Source: Orobanche coerulescens (taxonomy: Eukaryota > Streptophyta > Magnoliopsida > Lamiales > Orobanchaceae). Taken from it: a stretch of DNA of 64,000 nt. The position numbers and the translations under genes are program-made. Under the pieces are notes generated by a model, which saw only the letters and a program-made list of their open reading frames with translations, did not search any database and had not been told where the DNA came from. Location: contig CM065801.1 in the NCBI GenBank assembly GCA_033398695.1, positions 46,820,358 through 46,884,357 on the forward strand. The letters are read 5' to 3'. Below, one piece after another: positions 22,317 to 33,693 of the stretch. Every line of letters starts with the position of its first letter. The first letter of the stretch is position 1.

Positions 22317-22899
22317 ATTATATGTATTGTTGAGCATGCTGTGAATTGTTGTCTGACGGAATACGACATTGTGGTCGTGTCGGTCTTTCATGATCGAGTT
22401 ATTGTTGCCCTCTTGGAAAATCTTCTGATCCTTGTTGGATATGCGTTTCTTTGAGATTGGTTGTCATGTTGTATCGTGGCATATCTGGAGTCAGATACGT
22501 TCTGATCGTTCATGTGTAGGATTTTCGGGACGGGTACGTGTAGCATATGTTGGTTTCGACCTCATATTGAACCGTGCACACGAGACGTACTTCATGAGGC
22601 TGATTAGGTACGAGACCAGACGTGTATTGATCAATACCCGTGGTTGGCTTGTACACGGACACTTGTCCGGATCGAGCGTATCGTGACGTCCATCTTGAGT
22701 CTTATTGATTGGTCGTTCACAGTCCATGTATAATTGGATCTGTCGATATTCGGGTTGTCTTTGAAATCCCGTATATATGATTTGTATATGGTTGACGATT
22801 TTATTCTCTCATGTATCTGTCAACATTGAACCCTTACTAATCTCGTTCGGAATTACCATATCGATGGTCAACTCATTTGATATCGATTCTTTATTAATC

Positions 22900-23280
22900 T
22901 CATTGGAATTCACCCTGTCATTGGTAATCTCGTTCGTTATTAATCCTTATTGATTCCGTTTGGGAGTTGTCTCACCGTTGGTATTCTTGGTTATTAGTCC
23001 TTGATTGATGTTATTGGAGTTTACCGTGTCGTCGGTATTCTCGGTTGTCGATTTCTTATTGATCTTGTTGGAGTTTACCGTATCGTCGGTATTCTCGGTT
23101 ATTGATTCTTCATTGATCCTTACCGTGTCGTCGGTATTCTCGGTTATTGATTCCTCGTTGATCGTTACCGTGTCGTCGGCATTCTAGGTTGTCAACCTTT
23201 TATTGATCTTGTTGGGATTTACCGTATTGCCGGTATTCTCGGTTATTGATTCTTCATTGATCTTGTTGGAGTTACCACAT
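22900..23280 (+). repeat. Minisatellite in 3' giant LTR
   Basis: The same unit as at 18060-18380, with a different unit order and at least one extra unit (near 23030-23090). Confidence 0.75.
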
Positions 23281-24133
23281 CATGGTATTCTCGTTCGTGG
23301 TTGATCCTTTGTCGATCTTGTGTGGAAATATCATGTCATTGATATTTCCGTTGTGATGCATTATCATTATTGATTGTGTAAACATTCATGTTTTTCATTG
23401 ATATTCGGGACTTGCTATTGTCTTAGAACAGTTGGATTACAGGTGTGCCATGTGTTATCGGTTTTATCAGGATTGGGATCCGATTGTGCGACCCAGCCGA
23501 CAGAGTTGGTCTTGGCCAGATCATTCTATAATTGAGATATGATAAGTTTGGGAATTTTGGTATCGTTTCAGTTACAGTACAGGTGGTTACTTTTGAATTC
23601 ATTCATCACTTAAGGACACGAGGCGTGGGTTATGGTAAGAATTGATTTGTTACGGATTGTGACAGGTTGGTAATTCTACTTCGGTAAGATTACGTGGGGA
23701 ATGTTCTTACTCTGTAGATTACATTGATATGTAATTTTTTTTGTGATGTGATCGTTATCATTGTTGAGTATTATGGCTGACCCCATCGTGGGCTTTATCT
23801 TTTAGGTACTCGGAGTTCGAGCTAGTAGCGGTCGTGAAGGGATGAGCTTTCCGGTGATACTGGCTATGGCGTGATTGTTGGGATTATGTATTCTTTTCTG
23901 GTTTTTCTAATTCCGCTACAGATGTATTTAATTATGTTTTATCCGCTGTGTGTGTATGATTCTAAATGGCTTTCAGTATTCTTTGAACTGTGTTTTTATT
24001 CGCTGCGTGTGTGTGTACTTTCAAAGGACCTTTTGGCATTTTTAAACGTTTGCGAAAATGATTTTAGCCTTGTGGGTTCCAATATGGGGCCCACGGCGCT
24101 GTAATATTCCCGGTCGGTTTTGGGGGTGTTACA

Positions 24134-24650
24134 AATACGCATTCCAAGCCTTGCTTGGATGCATCGCTGTAGATGATAAATTCTCTTGTCGGACCGGGAA
24201 TCGTCAAAACTGGTGCTGCAGTCAATCTTCGTTTAAGTTCTTGGAAACTCTTTTCGCCTTTCTCATTCCATAAGAAAACTTTTCCCTTTCTAGTCAATCT
24301 AGTCATCGGTGCAGCTATCTTCGAAAATCCCTCGATAAATCTTCGATAATAACCGGCTAATCCCAAGAAGTTGCGAACTTTATTTGCATTACTCGGTACT
24401 TTCCAATCATTGACTGCCTCAACTTTAATCGGGTCAACCTCAATTCCTTTAGAAGCGACCACATGTTCCAAAAATGCAACTCGGTTTAGCCAGAATTCAC
24501 ACTTGTTGAACTTCGCATACAACTTCTCCTTGCGCAGTATTCCCAATACTATTTTAAGATGCTGCTCATGTTCAACCTTGGTCTTTGAATATACAAGTAT
24601 GTCATCTATGAACACAATGACAAACTTATCCAAATAAGGTTGAAAAACAC
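24134..24650 (-). pseudogene. pol: Ty3/gypsy reverse transcriptase-RNase H fragment
   Basis: An open fragment of about 170 codons. It starts just before the RT active site ([15 protein letters not shown]), continues through KCEFWL and [16 protein letters not shown], and reaches the start of RNase H ([14 protein letters not shown], with the first catalytic Asp). It is cut at 24134 by the giant LTR; the rest should lie left of the window. Its far end dissolves near 24650 into a pyrimidine-rich tract. This is the oldest layer of the left nest. Confidence 0.88.
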
Positions 24651-25662
24651 CTTTTCTTCTTTTTCAACTCCTTCTTCTTCTTCTTTTTTGACTCCTTCTT
24701 CTCCTTTTTCAGATTTAATTTTATTTTTGAATTTACGTTGGATCCTAGCGGTATCTATTCCAGAGGAAGATCTATCGAACATTAAACAAAATTCTGCACA
24801 ACAGAATTATTCTTTCTCTTATATGACCATATGAAGAGTGTATATGGCATTGTAAGTTATCTTCTAGCATGCATGCTAGAAATTTCAGACGTAGTGATTT
24901 CCCAAGTTCAAGCCTTTTTGCTTCAACCTTTAAAACCACTTGGTGATTCATTTCACATTGATAAATCCACGGTATCTCATAATTGATCTAGTTTTTTAAA
25001 TCAGTTATGCATTTGATACACGCTTTTCCTTAACTCGATTAGTACATACTGACATGTCAGACTATCAGATTTTTGCACTACTAATTTATATGCATCATGC
25101 ATCATGTGCGTATCCAATGAAGATGCAGTCGACCGTCTTGGGTCAGACCTTCACTTGCTTTGGCTTAGGAACTTTTGTCTTAGCCATATACCCCCATATT
25201 TTTAGTATTTCTAAAATTGTTTTACTACATTTCAGAGCTAATAGGAAATTTCAATTATTTCCTTGCGTGGTATTTTATTTTAAATTAAGTAGTCTTCACG
25301 TGACTAATATCCTCATATTCAGTGATAGTTTGAACTGATTAACATCGTTTTTGCATCTCCGTTAGAGTGCAATTCAACCATCTTAATTTCCGGATTAAGT
25401 TGGTTTTTTATCTTGAGCTTTTAGAGCGTAAATTTCTCTTTTTGCTTTACTCATTGTCGAGTACACGTAACTAATGTATCACTGTCTTTATAGAGTGATC
25501 ACATTTCTTGTTACAACCTCTCATATGAGTAGGTTTCATCATCGTTTAAAACCTCTCTGGTTTTAATATTCGATTAAAGAACTTTTATATTCTTAGCACT
25601 AAAATTCAATTATTGAATTTCCCCGAATTTTCAGCATATGGAGCCAATATCAATATTTGCCG
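24651..25662. other. Unassigned AT-rich sequence
   Basis: It opens with a TTC/TTTC-rich tract (about 24650-24720). It contains a perfect 20-nt palindrome centred on GCATGCATGC at 24862-24881. I see no gene or transposon that I can name. Confidence 0.5.
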
Positions 25663-27932
25663 TGTTAGGTATCACATGGATCACCGTAATAGGCTCGTGT
25701 GTCACTTCCGCAGCAGACCGACACCAACACGAGAATATATGTAATTTAACCGGAAGAGAAAAACCAACCAAAGAAAAATTATAATTCTCAAGCCGACCCA
25801 CAACCTGTACTCACTAGGTACCAGGCCCGTTAGGTTTTTTAATGTCCGAGCATCCGATCAAGATTGATATTCCATCACATAAAAGGATTAAAATCAATCA
25901 ACAAATACTATTTAGTTAATATCTTAATTAAACTAAATAATCTTAACATATTAATAATTGATTCGTCTCTTATCAAAATTATCGTATGCATGATTATATA
26001 ATAGCAAATATAATCACAATCTTATTTAGAAAATGCATGGCAACAAATAATATAAATTCTTCTCATTTATATTAACCACAAACACTTTCTAAATAATGAT
26101 CGACGTGTAATCCATAATATTTTTATTCTAATCAGCTATTAGCAACTACGTTTGCTGACAGTAGCGTAGCTCAAAAAAAATTCAGATAATATATATCAAT
26201 GCCAAATATGCCGGATAAATGAATTAGAGTCGAATAAGGATCGTCGATCCTACCATTCATGGATCACACAACAAGTCACACAAATATGTTTACGCATATT
26301 TTACCATTAATAAACAATAAACTAATGTAAACATAAGTACTTTCCTACATGACATGCCAGCTAATTCAAGTCATCTTTATACAACAAAATAAACATAATA
26401 TGTTTGTAACATATATGTGCATTTATAAAGCAACAAATCGAATTATAGAGGCAAAGGAAAATTGGAAGAATCGGCACTTCAGCAAGTGCTCAAGCCTCAC
26501 TCCAAAACAGTACAAAACTAAAAGCTACAAAAGGCAAAACACATCACACGTACAGGTGTGAACTCAAACACGTTGATATGCCATGTTCGAAGAGTCCAAA
26601 ACTAACAGAGGCTTCATCCGGGAGGAAGGTCCAGGACGTGTACATTTCTTCCCTCTCTCATGTGTCGGAGACAAATGTGGGGAAGCCAACGTCATTGCAA
26701 AACCATAAATGGAAATGAAGCAGTCGAAAAGCATGTTCCTCATGGCAGATCCAAACATCATTAAAATTGAATTTCGAAAATAATAAATTATTTTTCCCAA
26801 AGATGGAAAAACTTGCAGAGATCCGATATTAATAATTTCGAAATTTATGCTACAAAATAATAAATTTGCTTTAAGATTGTTGGTATATTTACCATGTTTT
26901 GAATCTCCCGCATGAGCTGCAGATCTGAGAAGAACAAAGTAGAAAACAGATTCGTTAATAACGAAAACATTGAATAATATATATATATATATAAAAGTAA
27001 TCGAAAGAAGCAAATCGAATATGGGCGATGTTGAGTCCAGAACCTCTGTCTTCTTAAAGCAAATTCGCTCCCACCACAGTGTATAGCGTTTGCCTCCCAG
27101 GATAAAACAACAACTCGATGCGTTGATAAATCGATCATCGCACCCTCAGCGAACTAGAATAAACCTGAACTACCACCGACGCGACCCCAAATATGTAGAG
27201 AAATTATTTCCCCCAAAAAAAAATTTGAAGGCGAAATTTTTGGGTGAAAAAAAACGGACGAAATTTCTGTGTAAAAACGAGCCCCTCAAGCCGGGTATTT
27301 ATAGGTGAAGGCTGGAGGAGGTTGTGTGCTGGAGGAACTCTATACCGAGCAAAATTGGTATCTGGAGGAACTCTAAACCGATCAGGATTAGTATCTCAAT
27401 ACTTATCCAGATCTGTTTAATTCGGTTTTATCCGGATCCGAAAAATTCGGAATTTTTTAATTGAGGTATTTTCAGTAAAATAAAATTTTACCGAATAAAA
27501 TTGCAGTAAAAAGATAACTTCGAGACGCCGAGACATTTCGCCCAAATTGCCCTTTGACCCGACCCGACCCGAGCCGGACGGACGGCGGCGGCGGTGCGCG
27601 CGTGTGTGTGCGCGAGGGGCGCCTAGTCACACATCCACACATGTCTCACTTTTTGAACATGACTTTGTCCACATCTCCTTATATATTCACAATTTTCCCT
27701 TCTTTTTCCAATGTGGGATAGCATCCCAAACCCTTTTCTAAAGGGTTCACTTTGGAACATTATATCTCATTCATACCTCAATCATTTTGAGTGTTCTTAC
27801 ATGTTTTGGAAACCTCGTACGGAGTACTACGTATTCCAACTAAGTCCCGACTTTAACTCGCAGTCGAGCCCACTCAAAATTGCCTCTCAAGTGGGCTGCT
27901 CAAACCAGCCCATTTCCTCTATTTTTCCAACA
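25663..27932 (-). repeat. Probable LTR remnant, copia-like, possibly solo
   Basis: The block is bounded by TGTTAGG at 25663 and CCAACA at 27932. Several phrases recall plant copia LTRs: a truncated CCAATGTGGGATAGC segment near 27710, a TATTTATAGGTG region near 27300, and AT-rich sequence around 25680-26200. The flanking 5-mers (TGCCG, GGTAC) do not match, and there is no clear primer site or polypurine tract at either end, so the borders are tentative. The open frames inside are not convincing genes. Confidence 0.3.
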
Positions 27933-27991
27933 GGTACAGTGAGGACAATCTTCATTATTATGGGGACCAACATATATACATAAGAGGCGTA

Positions 27992-28158
27992 CTTTTTTTG
28001 GAATGGGGATCCTCTCCATTTCTTGAGGGTCCAGTTCAATCTGAACCCTCCAATTCACACACACCCGCATGGGTGTATGTGTGTGTGTGGAAAATGGATG
28101 GTCCTCATCCCCTCCGGTCCTCTCCGGTAAATGGAGAGGATCCAAACTCCTTTTTTTG
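27992..28158. mobile_element. 167-bp foldback element (MITE-like)
   Basis: The two arms of about 28 bp are near-perfect inverted copies sharing TGGATCCTCTCCATT-type sequence and a T-run at the tips. The centre holds a CA/TG-rich second inverted repeat (about 28056-28090). No coding sequence. I could not settle the target duplication. Confidence 0.65.
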
Positions 28159-28595
28159 ACCCATGACTTTAGTGAACCTAGTGCGGTTGCCCTGTCAGCA
28201 TTGGGCCAGGCCCACCCATGCTTATTTGGTTGGAAGAATCTTGCGTTGGAATTAGGGTTATCATGTCTTTATTTTAATTTTTTATTCAGTGGTAGCTAAA
28301 AATGAAACAAAGAGTATATAAATTTATCCTTCCCACAAACACATTGAAATTATGATAATTTAGGTAGAATCGACTGTCGTGAAAAAAAAAAAGCATGCAA
28401 CAATAGAAGTAGTGTATTCTTGTGAAAGTTCCAGCATAATCTTTCTATAAGAGCAGTATACTGAATACATAGAAGCATTGAATATATTCAATTGATCGCA
28501 AGATGGAAAAAAAAAAAGATGGTAATAGATGGTGTTGCTTTTGTGTTGTTAAAATGCTTCTATTATTATTTTACATTGATTTTATTACTGTTTCG
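28159..28595. other. Unassigned AT-rich sequence
   Basis: No gene is seen. There is an A-run near 28380-28392 and another near 28508. Confidence 0.5.
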
Positions 28596-29525
28596 CTAAG
28601 GTGGAGAGCAGCGACAGGGGTCGTGTGCGATAAGAAAGTCCCTCTAAAGTTTAAGGGTAAATTCTATAGAGCGGCAATCCAACCTGCAATGTTGTGTGGC
28701 TCCGAATGTTGGCGATGAAGAAGTCGCTTGAGAGAAAGTTGGAAGTGGCTGAAATGAGAATGTTACGTTGGTCATGTGGTCGCACAATGTTAGATAGAAT
28801 TGCGAACGGGTTTTCAGGAACGCGCTGGAAGTGGCGCCCATTTCAGCGAAAGTTAGGGAAGGGAGATTGAGATGGTTTGGCCACGTCCGCAGGAGGCAGG
28901 CATCTGCTCCGGTGAGGAGGGTCGAGAGTTTAATGGTTGTCGGGGAGAGGAGGAGGCGGGGCCAGGAGGACGTGGGAGGAGCAACTGAGATTAGATTTGA
29001 AGGCCTTAAACCTTTCCGAGACCATGACTGTTGATAGGTGCGCTTGGAGGCGCCAGATCAGAGTTGTGGATTCTTTTGTAAGGAGCGGTGCTGTAGTTGA
29101 GAGCCTCAGGGTTGGGTTGTCTCGGTTAGCTTTGACGTAGAGCATTGCATTTTTACTTTTATTGTATATTTTATCCTATTGTCTTTGCGTGTGGTGTATT
29201 TTTGACAGGAAGTTGTGCGCAGAGCCAACCTCTCTTTTGTTAGAGCAGCGTTCATCGGGAGTGAAGTAGCCAAATTCCGCTCAGGTAAGTCCCATGTGGA
29301 TCAAGCCATGGGCTCAGGTATGGTCTCGAGATTTTTCGAAGCATACGTTTTCCTTTGTATTTATCACACAAGATTCTGCTGTGCACTATGCTGGGGGTCT
29401 TCACGGAAACAGCCTCCCTACCGTAATAAGTAGGAGCATGGTCTACGTACATCTTACCCTCCCCAGACCCTGCTCTGAGCGGGATATACTGGGTATGTTT
29501 GGTTTGGTTTGATTTGGTTTTATAC
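28596..29525 (+). mobile_element. RTE-like LINE, truncated 3' end
   Basis: The C-terminal end of a non-LTR reverse transcriptase is readable across frame breaks: VVCDKKVPLKFKGKFYRAAI, then EMRMLRW, then RLRWFGHVRRR, then TWEEQLRLDLKALNLS. The downstream UTR contains TACATCTTACCCTCCCCAGA and GGGATATACTGGGTATG, followed by a TTGGTTTGGTTTGATT-type tail, as in plant RTE LINEs. The copy is 5'-truncated, as is usual for LINEs, and has several frameshifts. Confidence 0.85.
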
Positions 29526-29790
29526 ACTGCTCTTGTCGTTTTTGTATTTGTGTTTCAGTTTTCTAAAAATGAGCAAATAATTAGTTTAACATTTTTGGTG
29601 CTTTTATATTTTGAGTATAATGCTTACATAGACAGTTATATTGCTTTTATTATACAAATGTATTGTTTACTATTTGCCCAATCATATATTGTTGAATAAT
29701 AATGATACTTTCTATTCTACTCATGTATCTTAAAGTATATCATCCATTTTTTGCTCTTCTTGGGCATTATTCTTTAACATTTTAAATTAC
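29526..29790. other. AT-rich spacer between LINE and hAT element
   Basis: No gene or repeat recognised. Confidence 0.5.
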
Positions 29791-29798
29791 ATTGCATG

Positions 29799-31166
29799 TA
29801 GGGCTGTAAATGAACCTGAAGGTTCGAAACGGATCGGGGTATTGGGCTCTAAAAAGTTTGGTTCAAGGCTCGGCTCGGAGGTTCCAACGCAGACCCGAAC
29901 TTTTAATCTTGATATTCGCCGAATCGAGTCGAACGGTTCGAAAAAGCTCGGCTCAGTTGTTTTGACGAGTTGGGTCCAATATAAAACCCCTTAATTAGTC
30001 CACAGCTCAACTATTTCATAAACGAACCCCTTCCCATAACCCTTTTAAAGTGTTCGGTTGGTTTATAGGGCTTCGGCCCAATAATTAATCAAAGAACCAA
30101 AACCTAAGCCCTCCCATTCTGTAATTCTTATTCAATAAATCAATGATCATTATCCCTCTTTCTCCATTTCAGACTTTCAGTAACCATTAACCATCGCCCC
30201 CTCCAACGTAGACCCGAACTTTTAATCTTGATATTCGCCGAACCGAGCCGAACGGTTCGAGAAAGCTCCGCTCAATTGTTTTGACGAGGTGGGTCCAATA
30301 TAAAACCCCTTAATTAGTCCGCAGCTCAACTATTTTATAAACGAACCCTCTTCCCATAACCCTTTTAAAGTGTTCGGTTGGTTTATAGGGCTTTGGCCCA
30401 ATATTTAATCAAAGAACCAAAACCTAAGCCCTCCCCTTCTTTAATTTTTATTCAATAAATCAATGATCATTATCCCTCTTTCTCCATTTCAGACTTTCAC
30501 TAACCATTAACCATCGCCCCCTCCCCCCCCCCCCCCCAAATTACAAAAGCCAACCGCGACAAACCAACAAATTGAACCTCGCACGTCTCTCTCTCTCTCT
30601 CTCACGCACTCTGTCTCTTTACAATCTGGTGAATTGATGATGCATATGAAAGGTTAAGCAAGAATTTAAGATTTAATGGTGAATTGAAGAATTAATCAAG
30701 GTTTTGATTTTGGGATTGTTTCAATTAAGTTTTGATTTTCAGATTTTTAATTAGGATATCAATTAGGTATTCAATTATTTTTTGGTTCAATTAGGATTCA
30801 ATTTGGGGCAATTAGAATTCAATTTGATGTTTTTTATTTCAGTTGATTTAATTTGATATTTCAATTAGGAATTCAAGTACTTCAATGAGATATTTCAATT
30901 GTTTCAATTTCTCATTTTAATTAGGATTTTAGTTGTTGAAATTTGGTTTAATTATTTCAATTTGATGCTGATTTTTGTTCACTTTTTTTTTATGTAACGA
31001 GCCGAACACGTTAGAACGCGTTCGGCTCGAACGTCTAACCCGAACTCGAACCTTAGCTTTTGAGGTTCGGCCATTTCGAGCCGAGTCAAACCATAGGTTC
31101 GAACTCCACCGAGCTGAACTTGAACCTAATGATTTTTTGATTTGATTCGACTCGTTTACAACCCTA
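29799..31166. mobile_element. Non-autonomous hAT element with 8-bp target duplication
   Basis: The 1368-bp element begins TAGGGCTGTAAAT and ends GTTTACAACCCTA, imperfect terminal inverted repeats of the hAT type. The flanks ATTGCATG at 29791-29798 and 31167-31174 are a perfect 8-bp duplication, as expected for hAT transposases. Subterminal regions are rich in GGTTCG / CGAACC and GGCTCG motifs in both orientations. There is no transposase frame, so it depends on an autonomous partner. Confidence 0.9.
29883..30520. repeat. 319-bp tandem duplication inside the hAT element
   Basis: 29883-30201 and 30202-30520 are two direct copies starting TCCAACG and ending CCATCGCCCCC. They differ at a few bases. 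A 15-C run (30523-30537) and a CT microsatellite (30586-30602) follow. Confidence 0.88.
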
Positions 31167-31288
31167 ATTGCATGTAAACATCTTATTACACTGTTGTTAT
31201 TCAATTTATAAACTATTTCATCCATGTATGGGCAGATCAAACGAAAGTCTAATCAAATGCATGCTGTTTCACAATTCTATGCCATGCT

Positions 31289-31690
31289 TGTAACAGCTCC
31301 GATATTTTCAGAGTATATTGCACTGGCGTAAACCCCTACCATGAGACCCACAAGCCTAAACATACACATTCATCATAAAATCAATTGGCAAGGTTGTTAC
31401 ATCCACAATGAACATGATATTAAAAGTCAATATTTTCAACCATAATCAAACTCAACAACCGAAAGACAACGGGAAAACAAAATATTAACAAATATCATGT
31501 AGTACTCGAGTACTAAAGTCTATCCAAAATAGACAAATCAAATAAAAGACATAAACACAGAAGACGAGGGAAGTATCACACCATCACTCTTGTTCATCAT
31601 CTTCATACAGACCCAACATTTGCTCGTTTGGCCTAATACCTGAATTACATAAAATGTATTTCCCTCGAATGGGGTTAGCCATGAAATAAC
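31289..31690 (-). repeat. Tekay-like LTR fragment, left part
   Basis: It starts TGTAACAGCTCC on the plus strand, the 3' tip of a minus-strand LTR. It resembles 1311-1740 in content and order: GTACTCGAGTACT, then CTGAA(A/T)TACA(A/T)AAA and GGGGTTAGC. It is interrupted by copia B1 at 31691 and continues at 41133. The sequence beyond the tip is at best a badly decayed primer site. Confidence 0.6.
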
Positions 31691-32151
31691 TGTTGGGATT
31701 CGGTGCCTAAAATGAAGGCCCAGCGGAAGCGGTAAAGCGAAAATTAATTCTATCTGAATCCCTACGAGGATCGATCGAGCTACGTATATACGAATATATA
31801 AAAACGAAACACAAGAGATACGAGAAACATACCCTCGTAGTCCATTGATTAAATGGTATCCTTCTCTTGAGCTATTCCCCAAGCTTTGCTTGATCTCTAC
31901 GAATCCAATCTCTCCAAGCCCTTGGATGATCCAACGCCAAAAGACCGCGTCTCTACTTGCCACGTGCCGGAGAAACGAACGGAATGACGATCATCTTGCT
32001 ATCCTCCAAGGATACGGCTAGAGTTAGGATGATGAAGCTTTTGATTCTAACACTCTAAGTGTATAAATCACATACTCTCAGTATATCTTGAATTTCCTCC
32101 AAGAGAACTCAAGAATAATGTTATGAACAAGAAGAAGACTTGAAGAACAGG

Positions 32152-32192
<41 letters not shown>

Positions 32193-33682
32193 ATGAACGG
32201 TCTGTTCTCAAAAGTGAGTAAGAGAGATTGTAGTCTTCTCTTTTATTCTCATTCAAGTCACACTTCTTTACCCACCAAATCACCTTTTATTTATTTAAAG
32301 AGAAATCATATTTCTTATGGTGTTTAGTCTTCCACCTACCAAGGACAAAAACAAGACAAAAGGTGAATGATAAGGTGGGGCGGCCTCTAGAAGGAATCGG
32401 ACGAGTTCAGTTCGTTTCAGACTCCCGTGAGTCCAAATAGATAAACTCCGATTCCGTTCCGATGTATTTATATCGATTAATTAATCTAATTAATTAATCA
32501 TATCAAAAACATAATGACATAATTAATTTCTCCAAGAAATAATTATATTCATGAATTAAATTAATCACCCGGTAATTTATTAAATTCATTAAGCCGTAAA
32601 TTAATTTAGACATCCAATGTCCCAAATTAGATATACAATATCTAATATTCATTATGAGAGAATAAGCTTGATTCATTCCGTCGTCAATCCTATTGCGCGA
32701 CTCGGTAGGTTCGTCTCAGTCAGCAATGGGAGGAACCAAAGAGTAGTAGCACCACCTAGCCAGCCTGGCGGCCTACACTGTACCCCAACTGAGAACGAAT
32801 GATTGGGATCATTCAAGAACCATTCTGTCGTGAATACCAGTATACATATAAACCCTTCTTTCAAATGTCCCGATCAAGTTATAGGGTCACGGTCAGTCAG
32901 ACTCTATCTTTACTTGACGCTATGCATGCGTTAATGCAAATCGAGATCATCGAGCTCTCGTGTATACAATACAACTAGCTCCAATGCTTTGGCCAAAGAC
33001 TTATGATCTCATCTGCCAATAACCGCATAGGACATATAACCCGCTCACTAACGGGAGAAAGAATTCTATCTTGATATTCCGTAGGACCTGCTACTTGCCC
33101 GTTAAAATGCACGTCGAGTTTGACCCACACCTCCCGGTTTATAGGGTCGAACTACTCTAATGAAAATCTTAACGTCATAAGCACATCCCTACTAAATCCT
33201 CAAGTCGAAGGTTCACGAATACCTATCACAACCTTTCGATTAAGTCATTGACTGTCCCGGAGTGAAATCCGTGTGACGAATCGAGGGTGAGTTGGTTCGA
33301 GTATACTAATCCAATTAGCATACCTATAACGTGTGATCTCACTAATCATTAGTGTTCGACAGACACTCTCCTTGTCAAAGAACACGTCATATAAGTCTTC
33401 GCATAAACTTAACGCCCAGTCAAGTTTCATCGACTTGCGAACGATTAAGTATTTGAGCTATAAACCTTTCCAGTGCCAACCCCTTTATCCAATAAGGAGT
33501 GAAACGTTTTGCTCTCAAATATACGGACTAGTTTCTACATGTATATTTCCGAGTCAAGAATGCCAGTAACTACCAGTAAATAAAGAAACATCCATTGCCT
33601 TATATAAATGATTTACATAATTACAAGTACAATACCCTCACTCAACATCCTCTGAGTGGCATTCGAGGGCATACTCCTAAAA
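31691..33682 (-). repeat. 3' LTR of copia B1
   Basis: 1992 bp. The U3 tip is mutated (CCTAAAA instead of CCTAACA at 33676-33682). It contains a CT microsatellite at 32154-32188 that is longer than in the partner LTR, and a TATAAATAC box on the minus strand at 32472-32464. Confidence 0.9.
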
Positions 33683-33693
33683 ATCTCCCACTT
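33683..33693 (-). other. Polypurine tract of copia B1
   Basis: The minus strand reads AAGTGGGAGAT next to the LTR, identical in B2 and B3. Confidence 0.8.

Larger units (their letters stand above)
15616..24133 (+). mobile_element. Non-autonomous giant-LTR gypsy-like element (392-bp interior)
   Basis: Two closely similar direct repeats end in GGGGGTGTTACA at 19248 and 24133. The second starts TGTAATATCC at 19641. The start of the first lies beyond the left nest, outside the window. Between them are a tRNA-Met primer site (19254-19265) and a purine-rich tract next to 19641, and no coding sequence. It must therefore have moved with enzymes supplied by another element, probably a chromovirus with matching LTR ends. 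It resembles a LARD in LTR length and a TRIM in its tiny interior. The right flank AATAC (24134-24138) is the predicted target duplication; its partner lies outside the window. Confidence 0.82.
19641..24133 (+). repeat. 3' LTR of giant-LTR element
   Basis: 4493 bp including a 312-bp insert, so about 4.18 kb originally. It starts TGTAATATCC, ends GGGGGTGTTACA, and inserts into an older gypsy pol at 24134. It holds the ACGTACG array, TATA box, minisatellite and 68-bp tandem duplication described separately. No gene is supported. Confidence 0.9.

Noticed and set aside
24640..24834. Organelle-derived gene fragment after the pyrimidine tract
   Set aside because: The translated segment did not match any plastid or mitochondrial protein I could recall; too short to claim.
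32617..32864. Frames of 60-80 codons recurring at the same place in every copia B LTR
   Set aside because: They recur because the LTRs are copies; they lie in non-coding LTR sequence and are not conserved as protein (stops appear in some copies).
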